DNA of 64,000 nucleotides from NCBI GenBank assembly GCA_963734575.1, contig CAVTHT010000006.1, forward strand, positions 124,001-188,000, given 5' to 3'. This document shows positions 20,626 to 29,749 of the stretch, in pieces. The translations under genes were made by a program, and so were the position numbers. Positions within the stretch are counted from its first letter, which is position 1. Each line of letters starts with the position of its first letter. Origin of the DNA: CAIWHR01 sp963734575. Lineage in GTDB: Bacteria; Pseudomonadota; Gammaproteobacteria; Burkholderiales; Casimicrobiaceae. Under the pieces are notes generated by a model. It did not search any database. It saw only the letters and a program-made list of their open reading frames with translations, and was not told the origin of the DNA.

Positions 20626-22576
20626 CGCGTGATTTTCCCGGGGTGAGCGCAGCCGTCATGGCCGGCGTGTAACCGCCTTCCACGCGCACGTCGACGACGG
20701 CGACGCGCCCGCTGTCGACCGCGGCGATGGCCTTGCCGAACGCGTCGGCGAGATCGGCCACGCGCGTGACGGGCCCGATGCCCACCGCGCCCTGCGCCTC
20801 GCCCATCTGCGCGAGGTCGATCGCCGGGTCGTCCATGCGCTGCCCGATCCATTTGTTGGCGACGGGGCGGTCGCGCATGCGCGCCACGCGTTCCTGATGC
20901 ACCTCGTCGTTGTAGAACGACTTGTTGTTGGCAATGACGAGCAGCAGCGGAATGCCGTAGTGCGTCGCCGTCCACAGCGCCGTCACGCCCATCAGATAAT
21001 CGCCGTCGCCGCACACGGCGATCGCGAGCCGTCCGGAATCGCGCAAGGCGAGCGCCGCGCCGACGGCGATGCCGGGCCCGCCGCCGATCCCGCCGCCCCC
21101 ATCCGAGCCGAGATAATCGAGCGGATGGCGCAAGGGCCACGCAGCGCCGTTCCACGAGAGCGGAAGATGCACGAGCGAGATGGCACGCGCCCCGAGAACC
21201 GCGCGCAATGCGAAGGCAATCGAATCGGTGGTGGGCTTCGCCTCGCCCGCCCCTGCGCGATGTGGGTCACGCTTCAGCCCGACATCGCCCGCTTCGTGTA
21301 GGTCAGGCTTCAGCCTGACATCGCCCGATCCGCGCGCTGACCCTTGTAGGTCAGGCTTCAGCCTGACACCGCCCGATTCTCGCGCTGACCCTTGTAGGTC
21401 AGGCTTCAGCCTGACATCGCCCGATTCGCGCGCTGACCCTTGTAGGTCAGGCTTCAGCCTGACTCCCTCCGCTTCGCCGAGCGCTGCGAGCAACGCCGGC
21501 ACCACCGCTTCCGGCGTCGCGGCAACGAACACATCCACCGGCGGCAATCCCTGGTGATCCATGCTCCAGCCGTTGTGCAGCACGTGATCGAGCGACACCT
21601 GAATGATCTTCGCGGTGACTTCGCTTCCGAATGCGACCTTGAGCGTGCCCGCTAGATCGACCCAGTCGAGACTCAGAATCACGTCGCTGGCAGCGATCTG
21701 CGCGGCCATGTCGGCGCTGGTGAGCACGCTCGCCGTGGCCGCGTGCAGCTCGTGATCCGTCGGGAATGCTGCCGCCACCTTGAGGTCCGTGAGCACGCGC
21801 GCACCGAGCCGCTCCGCGAGTTGCACCCGCGCATGCCACGCATCGACGTCGCGCGTCACGCGGCCCATCAGGATGAGCGGCTTCTCCGCCGCACACAAGA
21901 GGTCCACGGCGCGCGCGAGTGCTGCAGGATCGGGCGCCGTGGCGACCGGCGGCTGAAATCGTGCGGCATCGAGCGGCGGCAGCTGGGCGGCGAGCGGCGC
22001 CTCCTGCAGGTGGGCGTCGAAATTGACGTAGACGGGCGCCTGCGGAGCCGTCGTCGCGAGCCACGCTGCGCGGAGCAGCGCCTCGCGCGCCGCCCCGGGG
22101 GACGCAGGCTGGTCGTCCCATTTCACGTAGCCGCGCACGATCGCACCCTGGTCGCGTGCCGTGTGGATCCAGTCGATCCAGGGCCGCCGCAACACGGCGT
22201 CGACGGGACCCGTGGCGCCCAGCACGATGACCGGCATGCGGTCGCACCACGCATTGAAGATCGCCATCGTCGCGTGGAACAGACCGACGTTCGAATGCAC
22301 GATGACGACCAGCGGCCGTCCGGTGACCTTGGCGTAGCCGTGCGCGATCGCGACGGCATGCTCCTCGTGCAGGCACAGCAGCATGCTCGGCTTCTCGTTG
22401 CCGAGAAAATTGACGAGGCTGTCGTGCAGGCCGCGAAAGCTCGCGCCCGGGTTGAGGGCGACGAAGGGGACATCGAGCGCGCGCAGCGTCTCGGCGATGA
22501 CGTCGCTGCCGAACCGTGCGCCTTCACGGTCGACATCGACGGGAGATTCGGGACGCAGGGGAAGCGATGCGTTCAT
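20618..22576 (-). CDS. Thiamine-diphosphate-dependent enzyme (2-oxo acid decarboxylase / acetolactate synthase-like) with in-frame REP insert
   Basis: A ThDP enzyme of the benzoylformate decarboxylase/acetolactate synthase superfamily, intact over 652 codons from the ATG at 22576; a GTG at 22651 would add 25 low-complexity residues. The N-terminal Pyr domain has the ThDP-activating glutamate in LCLHEEHAVAIAHGYAKVTG. The C-terminal PP domain has the ThDP/Mg motif AVCGDGDYLMG and downstream ANNKSFYN. Between the central and PP domains (about residues 372–440) a translated palindromic repeat array gives four near-identical VRLKPDL peptides plus a degenerate fifth. Operon position next to an aldehyde dehydrogenase suggests decarboxylation of a 2-oxo acid to an aldehyde; the substrate is unknown. 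Confidence 0.85.
   Translation of the reverse strand: MNASLPLRPESPVDVDREGARFGSDVIAETLRALDVPFVALNPGASFRGLHDSLVNFLGNEKPSMLLCLHEEHAVAIAHGYAKVTGRPLVVIVHSNVGLFHATMAIFNAWCDRMPVIVLGATGPVDAVLRRPWIDWIHTARDQGAIVRGYVKWDDQPASPGAAREALLRAAWLATTAPQAPVYVNFDAHLQEAPLAAQLPPLDAARFQPPVATAPDPAALARAVDLLCAAEKPLILMGRVTRDVDAWHARVQLAERLGARVLTDLKVAAAFPTDHELHAATASVLTSADMAAQIAASDVILSLDWVDLAGTLKVAFGSEVTAKIIQVSLDHVLHNGWSMDHQGLPPVDVFVAATPEAVVPALLAALGEAEGVRLKPDLQGSARESGDVRLKPDLQGSARESGGVRLKPDLQGSARGSGDVRLKPDLHEAGDVGLKRDPHRAGAGEAKPTTDSIAFALRAVLGARAISLVHLPLSWNGAAWPLRHPLDYLGSDGGGGIGGGPGIAVGAALALRDSGRLAIAVCGDGDYLMGVTALWTATHYGIPLLLVIANNKSFYNDEVHQERVARMRDRPVANKWIGQRMDDPAIDLAQMGEAQGAVGIGPVTRVADLADAFGKAIAAVDSGRVAVVDVRVEGGYTPAMTAALTPGKSRDG
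21262..21463. repeat. REP array inside the ThDP enzyme coding sequence
   Basis: Units of GTAG plus GTCAGGCTTCAGCCTGAC start at 21298, 21346, 21394 and 21442, spaced exactly 48 bp. A degenerate first unit (GTGGGTCACGCTTCAGCC) starts at 21262, 36 bp earlier. The 48-bp unit has a spacer containing CGCGCTGACCCTT. All spacings are multiples of three and no stop arises on the coding strand, so the array is translated as a 16-residue repeat with core VRLKPDLQGSARESG. Confidence 0.95.
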
Positions 22577-22798
22577 GGTTGCCGTTGCCGGCCTCCGGGT
22601 GGTTGCGGCAGAAGGCGTGGGGTCGTGCGTCGGAAGCGAAGCCTGGTCCACGTGCGCGATAGCGAAGAAGCGCTCCCGACCGATCGTCGGACCGCATCCT
22701 CGACCTCGGCGTCGGGTCGGGCCGAAGCGCGACCTGCACCGTCGCGCCAGGACCCGACGCGCGTTGGCGGCGGCGTCAGGCCCGAGCGCAGCGCCGCA

Positions 22799-23761
22799 TC
22801 ACTGCCGCGGCGGGATCTGGATCAGCTCCACGAGTTGGTCCTTCGACAGCTGCGACGCCGTGTACTTGAGCTGCACGGCGTCCTGCACGATCGTGTCGAG
22901 ACCGACGACCTTGTCGGGATCGATCGCCTCCTTCGGGAAGAAGTCGTCGCGCGTGCGCCTGGCCTTCGCTTCGCTGATGCCGACGAAATCGGCGTACGTC
23001 TTGAGTGCGACGGGATCCGAGTACATCCGGTCGATCGTCTCGCGGTAGGCGCGCATGAACCGCTCGAGCACGGGCTTGCGTTGCTGCACCGTCTGCACGT
23101 TGGTGATCAGCAGCCGCACGGTCTGGCCCTTGAAGACCGCAGCGTCGTTGCCGGTGGCGACGATGCGGATCTGCTTCGCGTCGAGCTGGTCGAGGCCGAA
23201 CGGCGGAGCCGCCCAGCCGACGTCGATCTGGCCCGACATCACCTGCGTCAGCGTCGGCGCGGGTCCCCCCGTGGCGACCGGCTTCGCCTTCAGGTTGTAC
23301 TGCTTCATGAAGGCCGTGACGATGCCGTGGGTCGACGAGCCGTTCGTGGAGTACGAGATCGTCTTGCCTTCCGTGTCCTGCAGCGTCTTGACGGGCGAAT
23401 CCGCCTTGGCGTACCAGAAGAGGTCCTTCGCGCCCGTCGTCTCGGCGCCGATGATGCGCACCGGCGCGCCCTTCGAATAGGCGCCGAGCACACCCATCAC
23501 CCCCGCGGCGACGCCGACGTCCACGCTGCCCGAAATGACGGCCTGCTGCGTCTCGCCGCCGCCCTGCGTGTAGAGGATCTCGAGATTGAGCCCGTGCTTC
23601 TTGAAGATGCCCAGGCGCTGGCCCACTTCCGCCACCGACGTGTCCCAGTTGCCGCGCTGGCCGACGGCGAGCTTCAGCGTGTCCTGCGCGCTGGCGAGCG
23701 GCATGCCAAGCAGCAGGGACACGGCGAGCAGCGCGGTTCCCATGATCTTCGATCGTTTCAT
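22799..23761 (-). CDS. ABC transporter substrate-binding protein (NMT1/TauA type)
   Basis: A 320-residue periplasmic protein, intact. The ATG at 23761 follows GGAGGGG and begins the signal peptide MKRSKIMGTALLAVSLLLGM with cleavage near ASAQD. The fold signatures for nitrate/sulfonate/taurine binding proteins follow: KLAVGQRGNWDTSVAEVGQRL, LNLEILYTQGGGETQQAVIS, SVDVGVAAGVMGVLGAYSKG and SSTHGIVTAFMKQYNLKAKP. Relatives in aromatic-degradation loci bind phthalate-like or other aromatic acids, which fits the neighbours, but the ligand is an inference. It stands upstream of the ThDP enzyme and the matching ATPase and permeases. Confidence 0.9.
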   Translation of the reverse strand: MKRSKIMGTALLAVSLLLGMPLASAQDTLKLAVGQRGNWDTSVAEVGQRLGIFKKHGLNLEILYTQGGGETQQAVISGSVDVGVAAGVMGVLGAYSKGAPVRIIGAETTGAKDLFWYAKADSPVKTLQDTEGKTISYSTNGSSTHGIVTAFMKQYNLKAKPVATGGPAPTLTQVMSGQIDVGWAAPPFGLDQLDAKQIRIVATGNDAAVFKGQTVRLLITNVQTVQQRKPVLERFMRAYRETIDRMYSDPVALKTYADFVGISEAKARRTRDDFFPKEAIDPDKVVGLDTIVQDAVQLKYTASQLSKDQLVELIQIPPRQ

Positions 23762-23855
23762 GCACCCCTCCAAAGGTAGGTCGGTGGTTCCGGCCTCGGA
23801 TGCCGCATCCGTGCGCGGCGGTAATTGCGGGCGGGAATACCGCCCGTCGTGTTTT

Positions 23856-25161
23856 TCAGGTCACCTGCTCGGCGGCCGGCTGGCCGCGCAAGGCCAGCTC
23901 GTCCTCCGACACGTTGAGCGTCGACCACGGGGTGGTCTTCGGCACGATGCCTTCGAACGAGCGCAGCTTGACGTGCGGGACGCGCCGCTGCGCGCCGATG
24001 GCGGGCCCGCCGTCGCGGAACCGGCGCACGGCGTCGACCATGATGCGGCGGAACTCGACGACCGCGAGGTCGCTCGCGCCGAGGCGCTCCTGCGTGCGAT
24101 CGGCGATCGGCCCCATCGTCTCCCACATCGCCATGTCCTGCACCGGGATGCCCTTGATGCCGGTGAAGTCGCCGAGCTTCATCGCCTTGCGATCCTGCAG
24201 GTAGTTGTTGTCGAGCGTGCGCACGTGGCGGAAATGCTCGTCGAGATCGATGCCGATGCGCGCACCGCAGAACTTGCGCCAGGCCTCCTGGTCGATGCCC
24301 TCCTTGTCGCTCCACGCGACGAAGTAGAACATCGTGTTCACGTCGTCGATCGGGATGTTCAGGATCGCCAGGTTGTACAGGTTGTTCGGCGGGATCAGCA
24401 CCGTGAACGGCGCGACGAACAGCGTGATGCGCACGTAGTCGTGCGTGCTCGCGTCCTTGATCGGCCGGCGGATCGCCGCGTAGCGGAAGCCGAACTCGGT
24501 GGGCTGCACCTGCAGCCGCGGCGCCTTGTCGGTGGACGGCCGCGGCCACGCCGTGGCCGTCGCCTTCGCGCCGTCGACGCGCGCCGGCGGCATGTCGGTG
24601 GAATGCAGGCTCGAGCTGTGCGCCGAGTCGATCGCGCCTTCGAGCACCTGCGCCCAGTTGCAGCGCACGTTCATCTTGACGATGCTGGTGCGCACGTTCT
24701 CGGACGGCGCCCACGCGGGCGGCTCGAACTCGGGCATGGTCTCCGGCGGACCCATGTAGGCCCAGACGAAGCCGCCCGCCTCGCGCGCCGGATACGCCTT
24801 GTGCTTCACCTTGCTGGCGAGGCCGCTTTCCGCGCGGCTCCGACGCCATCTCGAGCACGTTGCCTTCCACGTCGATCTTCCAGCCGTGATAGAGGCAGCG
24901 CAGCCCGCATTCCTCGTTGCGGCCGAAGGCGAGCGACGCGCGGCGATGCGGGCAATGCTCGTCGAGCATGCCGATGCGTCCGTCGCTGTCGCGGAACGCC
25001 ACGAGGTCCTCGCCCAGGAGGCGCACGCGCACCGGCGTGCCGTCGGGCTCGGCAACTTCCTCCGACATGCACGCGGGAATCCAGTGCCGGCGCATGAGCT
25101 GGCCCATCGGCGCGTCGCCCTCGACCCGGCACAGCAGTTCGTTCTCTTCCTTCGTCAGCAC
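23856..25161 (-). pseudogene. Rieske aromatic-ring-hydroxylating oxygenase, phthalate dioxygenase type (one frameshift)
   Basis: Oxygenase component for ring hydroxylation of an aromatic acid, about 435 codons. The GTG at 25161 is preceded by GGAGG at 5-base spacing and starts VLTKEENELLCRV. The Rieske 2Fe-2S motif is DEHCPHRRASLAFG with CGLRCLYHGWKID. The catalytic mononuclear iron site is seen in LEGAIDSAHSSSLHS. One shift near 24836 separates the Rieske part from the intact catalytic domain, which ends in ALRGQPAAEQVT. Family resemblance is to phthalate 4,5-dioxygenase and relatives that also act as O-demethylases. Its partner reductase is encoded divergently 240 bp away. Confidence 0.88.
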
Positions 25162-25214
25162 GTGAGCCTCCACTTCGGGACGCCATTGCCGCGCGGCAAC
25201 GGGTCCGGGCACGA

Positions 25215-25231
25215 CCTCGATCCGGTCGAGG
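25215..25231. promoter_or_regulatory. Inverted repeat in the oxygenase/reductase divergent promoter region
   Basis: CCTCGA-TCCGG-TCGAGG is a perfect 6-bp inverted repeat 54–70 bp upstream of the oxygenase start, within the 240-bp gap between the divergent oxygenase and reductase genes. Its position suits an operator for both transcripts. No regulator gene is adjacent, so this is inference from symmetry and position only. Confidence 0.3.
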
Positions 25232-25401
25232 ACGATACGTCATTTTGCGGCGCGCTGTCGAGATTGACCGCCTGCGCGAACCTTCGTTGCACGCGCCGGT
25301 CCTCCATCCGGAACGCACGACGCGCGCAGGTCGCATGCGGCCGCCGCGGTAACATCGCATCCCGCGTCGTTGGAGTGCGCGACGACGCGAAAGTTGACGC
25401 C

Positions 25402-26367
25402 ATGACCGACGCCCCCGCTTTCACGCCCCTGACCGTCGCCGCCGCGCAGCCGCTCGCGGACGGCATCCACGGATTCGAGCTCCGCGATCCGGAAGGACGC
25501 GAGCTGCCGGAGTTCACGCCGGGGGCGCACATCGAGCTGCGCGCGCCCAACGGCATGCTGCGCAAGTATTCGCTGTGCAACGATCCTGCCGAGCGCGATC
25601 GCTACCAGATCGCCGTCAAGCGCGAAGTGGCCGGCCGCGGCGGCTCCGTCAACCTCATCGACGGCACGCATGCGGGCGATCGCATCGAGGCGCTGCTGCC
25701 GCCGCGCAACGATTTCCCGCTCGCCGCGCGCGCCACGCAGCACATCTTCATCGCCGGCGGCATCGGCATCACGCCGATCATGGCGATGATCCGGCATCTC
25801 AAGAGCAGCGGGAGCGGCCGCTTCAAGCTGTACTACCTGAACCGGACGCCCGCGATGACCGCGTTCCGCGAGGAGCTCTCCGGGCCGGAGTTCCGCGGCC
25901 AGGTGGTCTTCCACTACGACGAAGGCGACCCGGACAAGGCGTTCGACCTGTGGCCGGTGCTGGAAAAGCCGACCGGTGCGCACGTCTACTGCTGCGGCCC
26001 GCGGCCGCTGCTCGAGGCCGTGCGCGACATGAGCGGCCACTGGTCGACGACGGCCGTGCATTTCGAGAGCTTCCTCGATGGCGCCGCCACGCGCACGCCC
26101 GACGACCGGGCGTTCCGCGTCCGGCTCGCGCAATCCGGGGACGTCGTCGAGGTCGGCAAGGACCAGTCGATCCTCGAGGCGCTGCGCGCGCACGGCCTCG
26201 AGGTGCCGAGCTCGTGCGAAAGCGGCACGTGCGGGTCGTGCCGCACGCGCCTCGTCGCGGGCGAGGTGGATCATCGCGACCTCGTGCTCACGGAGGACGA
26301 GCACTCGACCCAGATCATGGTGTGCGTGTCGCGCGCGCGCTCCGACGAGATCGTGATCGATCGATGA
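25402..26367 (+). CDS. PDR/VanB family oxidoreductase (phthalate dioxygenase reductase type)
   Basis: A 321-residue electron-transfer protein that passes electrons from NAD(P)H through FMN and a plant-type 2Fe-2S cluster to a Rieske oxygenase. Order of domains: FMN-binding barrel (residues 1–110) with RKYSLCND, NAD-binding domain (110–225) with FIAGGIGITPIMAMIRHL and YCCGPRPLLEAV, and a C-terminal ferredoxin domain with SCESGTCGSCRTRLVAG and a later MVCVSRA supplying the fourth Cys. This FMN–NAD–ferredoxin order is that of phthalate dioxygenase reductase and VanB. Divergent placement from the Rieske oxygenase strongly implies they form one two-component enzyme. Intact. Confidence 0.93.
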   Translation: MTDAPAFTPLTVAAAQPLADGIHGFELRDPEGRELPEFTPGAHIELRAPNGMLRKYSLCNDPAERDRYQIAVKREVAGRGGSVNLIDGTHAGDRIEALLPPRNDFPLAARATQHIFIAGGIGITPIMAMIRHLKSSGSGRFKLYYLNRTPAMTAFREELSGPEFRGQVVFHYDEGDPDKAFDLWPVLEKPTGAHVYCCGPRPLLEAVRDMSGHWSTTAVHFESFLDGAATRTPDDRAFRVRLAQSGDVVEVGKDQSILEALRAHGLEVPSSCESGTCGSCRTRLVAGEVDHRDLVLTEDEHSTQIMVCVSRARSDEIVIDR

Positions 26368-26407
26368 CGCGCCGTCCGGCCGCGAGCGTGTGCGCCGGTG
26401 GGGCCCG

Positions 26408-27636
26408 ATGACGGACGGGGTGCTGCGCCTCGGCGTGGCCGGCCTCGGCCGCGCGTTCACGTTGATGCTGCCGACCTTCCGCAGCGATCCGCGGGTGCGG
26501 CTCGTCGCGGCCACCGATCCGCGGCCCGAAGCGTGCGCGCGCTTTGCCGCGGATTTCGCGCGCGCGCACGCACCCCGACGTCGCTGCGCTCTGCGCCGAT
26601 CCCGAGGTCGACGTGGTGTACGTCGCGACCCCGCACCAGATGCACGCACGCGCACGTGGTGCTCGCCGCAGCGGCCCGCAAGCACGCGCTGGTGGAGAAG
26701 CCCATGGCGATCGGTCTCGCCGAGGCGCAGTCCATGGTCGACGCGTGCGAGCGCGCGGGGACGTGGCTCGTCGTGGGCCACAGCCACAGCTTCGACGCGC
26801 CGATCCTGCGGGCGCGGTCGCTGATCGCCGGCGGCGAGCTCGGTCGCCTGCGGATGATCACCGCGCTCAACTTCACGGATTACATGTACCGCCCGCGCCG
26901 TCCGGAAGAGCTGGTTACGGCGGCGGGTGGTGGCGTGATCTTCAGCCAGGCCGCGCACCAGCTGGACATCGTTCGCCTGCTCGGCGGCGGGCGGCTCGCC
27001 ACCGTTCGGGCGCAAACCGGCATCTGGGATCCGGCACGGCGCAGCGAAGGCGCGTATTGCGCGTTCGCCACGTTCGAGGACGGCACGTGCGCCACGCTGA
27101 CGTACAGCGGCTATGCGCATTTCGACTCGGACGAGCTCACGCAATGGATCGGCGAGATGGGAGCGGCCAAGGACGCCTCGAGCTACGGCGCTGCGCGGCA
27201 GCGGCTGGCGGCGGCCCGCGATCCCGCGGCGGAAGCGGCGATGAAGAACGCACGCAACTACGGCGGCGAGGTGTACACCGCAGCGCCCGGCGATGCGCCG
27301 GCGCGCGTGGGCCATCAGCAGTTCGGTTTCATCCTCGCCTCGTGCGAGCGCGGCGACGTGCGGCCGCTGCCGCAGGGCGTGATGATCTACGGCGATGCCG
27401 CCGCCCGCATGGAACCGCTGCCGCTATCGCCCGTGCCGCGGGCCGAGGTGATCGACGAGTTGCACGCCGCCGTGACAGGGGGGGTGCCACCGGTTCATGA
27501 TGGACGCTGGGCACTCGCGACGCTGGAGGCGTGCCTTGCGCTGCTGACTTCGTCACGCACCGGCGAGGAAGTGCGCCTCGTGCATCAGGTCGACGCCGAG
27601 CCGCACGCGCGCCATCGCGCTCTCGCCCAACGCTGA
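26408..27636 (+). pseudogene. Gfo/Idh/MocA family dehydrogenase (dihydrodiol dehydrogenase-like), two frameshifts
   Basis: About 410 codons from the ATG at 26408. The NAD-binding start LRLGVAGLGRAFTLMLPTF is followed by VRLVAATDPRPEACARFAAD. Shifts near 26570 and 26650 flank HPDVAALCADPEVDVVYVATP, and the rest is clean: ARKHALVEKPMAIGLAEAQS (EKP catalytic motif), GHSHSFDAPIL and GGGVIFSQAAHQLDIVRLLGG. In phthalate pathways the 4,5-dihydrodiol dehydrogenase belongs to this family, so with the adjacent oxygenase and reductase this gene plausibly rearomatises the dihydrodiol. That assignment is contextual. It begins 41 bp after the reductase stop, in the same direction. Confidence 0.8.
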
Positions 27637-27681
27637 TCCGCAGGACACGGGCGGCACAAAGCTGGCCCGCCAGGAGGCTTC

Positions 27682-27825
27682 ATGCATCGCAATCCATTGC
27701 TGGACCCGATCGAGACGCCCACCCCGGACCCCGTCGAGGATCCGGTGCCGGAGCCGCTCGAAGAGCCCACCACCCCCAACGAGCCGGTGCGCGAGCCCGA
27801 CAAGAAGCCGAACCCGACCGACTGA
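27682..27825 (+). CDS. Small proline- and acid-rich protein (47 residues)
   Basis: A complete short open frame from the ATG at 27682, preceded by CAGGAGG at 6-base spacing, to a TGA at 27823. The product starts MHRNPLLDPIETPTPDP and continues with P-E/D-x-P repeats (EDPVPEPLEEPTTPNEP) to a basic-acidic end. It has no hydrophobic segment and should be extended and soluble. I do not recognise a family. The good ribosome site and compositional bias argue for a real gene. It lies between the dehydrogenase gene and the repeat lipoprotein, which faces it. Confidence 0.55.
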   Translation: MHRNPLLDPIETPTPDPVEDPVPEPLEEPTTPNEPVREPDKKPNPTD

Positions 27826-27840
27826 ACAGGGATCGCGCGC

Positions 27841-29103
27841 TCAGAAGCTCGACAGGTTGGTCCCCGCCGTGCCGACGGCCACGTAACCGGTCCCGGCCGA
27901 GCCGATGCCGAGCAGCGTGGCTGCGGTGCCGGAGGTCGCCGGCTGCCACGTGAGGCCATCGGCACTGGTGAGGATGCGCCCGTTGGCACCGACCGCGACG
28001 AACTGGGAGCCGACGGCGATCGCGTACAGGGCGTCGCTCGTCGGATTGGTTGCGGCCGTCCACGTGACGCCATCGGTGCTCGTGACGATGGTCCCCTGGT
28101 CGCCCACGGCGACGAAGCGTCCGCCACCGAACGTGACGCTGCGCAGCACGACGGCGACGCCCGAGGTCTGCGGCGTCCAGGTGACGAGGTCGGTGCTGGT
28201 GAGGATGGTGCCGTTGTCCCCGACGGCGATGTAGAGGCTGTTCCCGAACGCGATGCCGCGCAACGCCGCCGTCGTGCCGGACGTCTGCCCCGTCCAGTTG
28301 CTGCCGTCGCCGCTGGTGATGATCGTGCCGTTGGCGCCGACCGCCACGGACGCGGCACCCTGCTGCGCGATGGCGTAGAGATCCTGCGTTCCCGCGGTCG
28401 CGCTGGTCCACGTGATCGCGTCGGCGCTGCGCACGGTGGTGCCGGCATTGCCGACGGCGACATAGGCGCCATTCACGTAGGCGACGGCGTTGAGATCCCT
28501 CGTCACGCCGGACGTCTGCGCCGTCCACGTGGTGCCGTTCGGGCTGCTGAAGACCTGTCCGCCGGTCCCGACCGTCACGAAACCTGCGCCCGCGCCGAAC
28601 GTCGCCGCATTCAGGTTGAACGCGCCAAGGGATGCGCCCACGGTCCACACGGAGCCCGACGGTCGCGGCGTCGCCGAGACGGTCGGTGAGCCGGACCCGC
28701 CGGGTCCGCCGTCCGTGCGGCCGTTGATGGTGAAGTAGTACGTCACCCCATTGACCAGCGGGAACACCACCTGCGGGGTGTGCGCACCGCGAATCACCTT
28801 GCTGTTCGCGATGTTGACGAAGTTCTCGGGCGTGATGGCGGGATCGGTGCCATAGAACACCCAGTACTCCACGTCGCTCTCCGCGGGCCACGACAGGGTC
28901 ACCTGGTTGTCGCCGGCAGTCGCGGTCACTTCCGTCGGCGGCGACGCGGACTTGCCCCCGCCGCCGCACGCGCTCAGGGCAAGGGCAAGGCAGCACAGCG
29001 CAGCGAGGCGCAGGCGCGGCGCGGCGACGAAGGCGCGGAACGTATGGAAGAGGCCGTGCGCAAGACCGCGCAGTGAAGCGGAGCGACGAGGAAGCGTGAG
29101 CAT
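27841..29103 (-). CDS. Repeat-containing lipoprotein with fibronectin-type III-like domain
   Basis: A 420-residue lipoprotein. The start at 29103 gives a signal ending LALALSACGGGG with a good lipobox. Residues about 45–150 look like a fibronectin type III domain (PTEVTATAGDNQVTLSWPAE, GVTYYFTINGRTDGG). The remainder consists of about six repeats of 40–43 residues with consensus TSxDGxxWTxxTSGT, LxxIAxG, FVAVGxxGTIxT, as in beta-propeller or YCF48-like sensors. Function unknown; a surface or periplasmic binding role is inferred. The reading frame is intact. Confidence 0.8.
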   Translation of the reverse strand: MLTLPRRSASLRGLAHGLFHTFRAFVAAPRLRLAALCCLALALSACGGGGKSASPPTEVTATAGDNQVTLSWPAESDVEYWVFYGTDPAITPENFVNIANSKVIRGAHTPQVVFPLVNGVTYYFTINGRTDGGPGGSGSPTVSATPRPSGSVWTVGASLGAFNLNAATFGAGAGFVTVGTGGQVFSSPNGTTWTAQTSGVTRDLNAVAYVNGAYVAVGNAGTTVRSADAITWTSATAGTQDLYAIAQQGAASVAVGANGTIITSGDGSNWTGQTSGTTAALRGIAFGNSLYIAVGDNGTILTSTDLVTWTPQTSGVAVVLRSVTFGGGRFVAVGDQGTIVTSTDGVTWTAATNPTSDALYAIAVGSQFVAVGANGRILTSADGLTWQPATSGTAATLLGIGSAGTGYVAVGTAGTNLSSF

Positions 29104-29271
29104 GGGCAGGAACGAAACGGCGGTGGGCGGGAAGTCGCGCACGCGAAGTGCGGACGGCGCGCGGCTATCCGGGCGCGAAGGAGCGCATCGTAGCACGCGG
29201 GATTGGCGCTTCCGCGCGCTGCGGACGCGTCAGCCGGTCGCGCGGACCAGGTTGCGGCCGGCGCTGGCTAT

Positions 29272-29586
29272 TCAGGCGCTCTTGCTGTCGCGCCCGGGAT
29301 CGGCTTCCGCTTCGGGCGCCGCCGCATGCGTGTCGACGTGGTCCCACCCGCCGAAGATGACCCCATCGACATGGCGAACGCCCGCGTGGGCGTGCCGTAC
29401 GGGATCGAGATAACGGCGCGCGAGTGCTGCGACGTCCTGGGCGAGCGCGGCCTTCAGCGCGGCGTGCTCGCGCTTCACGTTCTCGAGCTCGCTTTGCAGG
29501 AGGCCCACGCGGATCCGCAAATCGCGGATCGTCGCGTCGGGATCGCCGGCGGGCGAAGCATCGTGCAGGTTGTGATCGGACGGCAT
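29272..29586 (-). CDS. Hypothetical coiled-coil protein (104 residues)
   Basis: The ATG at 29586 begins MPSDHNLHDASPAGDPDATI. A heptad-rich helix follows (IRVGLLQSELENVKREHAALKA), then an unstructured, His- and Ala-rich tail ending GRDSKSA. No family is recognised. It is divergent from the KaiC-like gene, 163 bp away. Confidence 0.5.
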   Translation of the reverse strand: MPSDHNLHDASPAGDPDATIRDLRIRVGLLQSELENVKREHAALKAALAQDVAALARRYLDPVRHAHAGVRHVDGVIFGGWDHVDTHAAAPEAEADPGRDSKSA

Positions 29587-29749
29587 GATGAGGGATCGAC
29601 GTTGGCTGCTGCAGCATGCCCTCGTTGCGTTGCCTCGCCTGCCGGCATTTGGTCACAGATCGCGTAGGAAACGTCCTACATGCCGGTCCGGCACGAACTC
29701 GCGGCCTGAGCGGACTCTGAGTGTGCTTGACCGGTACACGACAGGACCG

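Noticed and set aside
21743..23779. A 678-codon plus-strand open frame
   Set aside because: It is antisense to the ThDP enzyme and binding-protein genes, Arg/His-rich without motifs, and a typical GC-driven shadow.
23828..23856. Hairpin CGGGCGG-GAATA-CCGCCCG followed by TTTTT
   Set aside because: The T-tract is on the plus strand, where no upstream gene exists. For the minus-strand oxygenase and binding-protein genes it has no T-tract, so it is not a usable intrinsic terminator.
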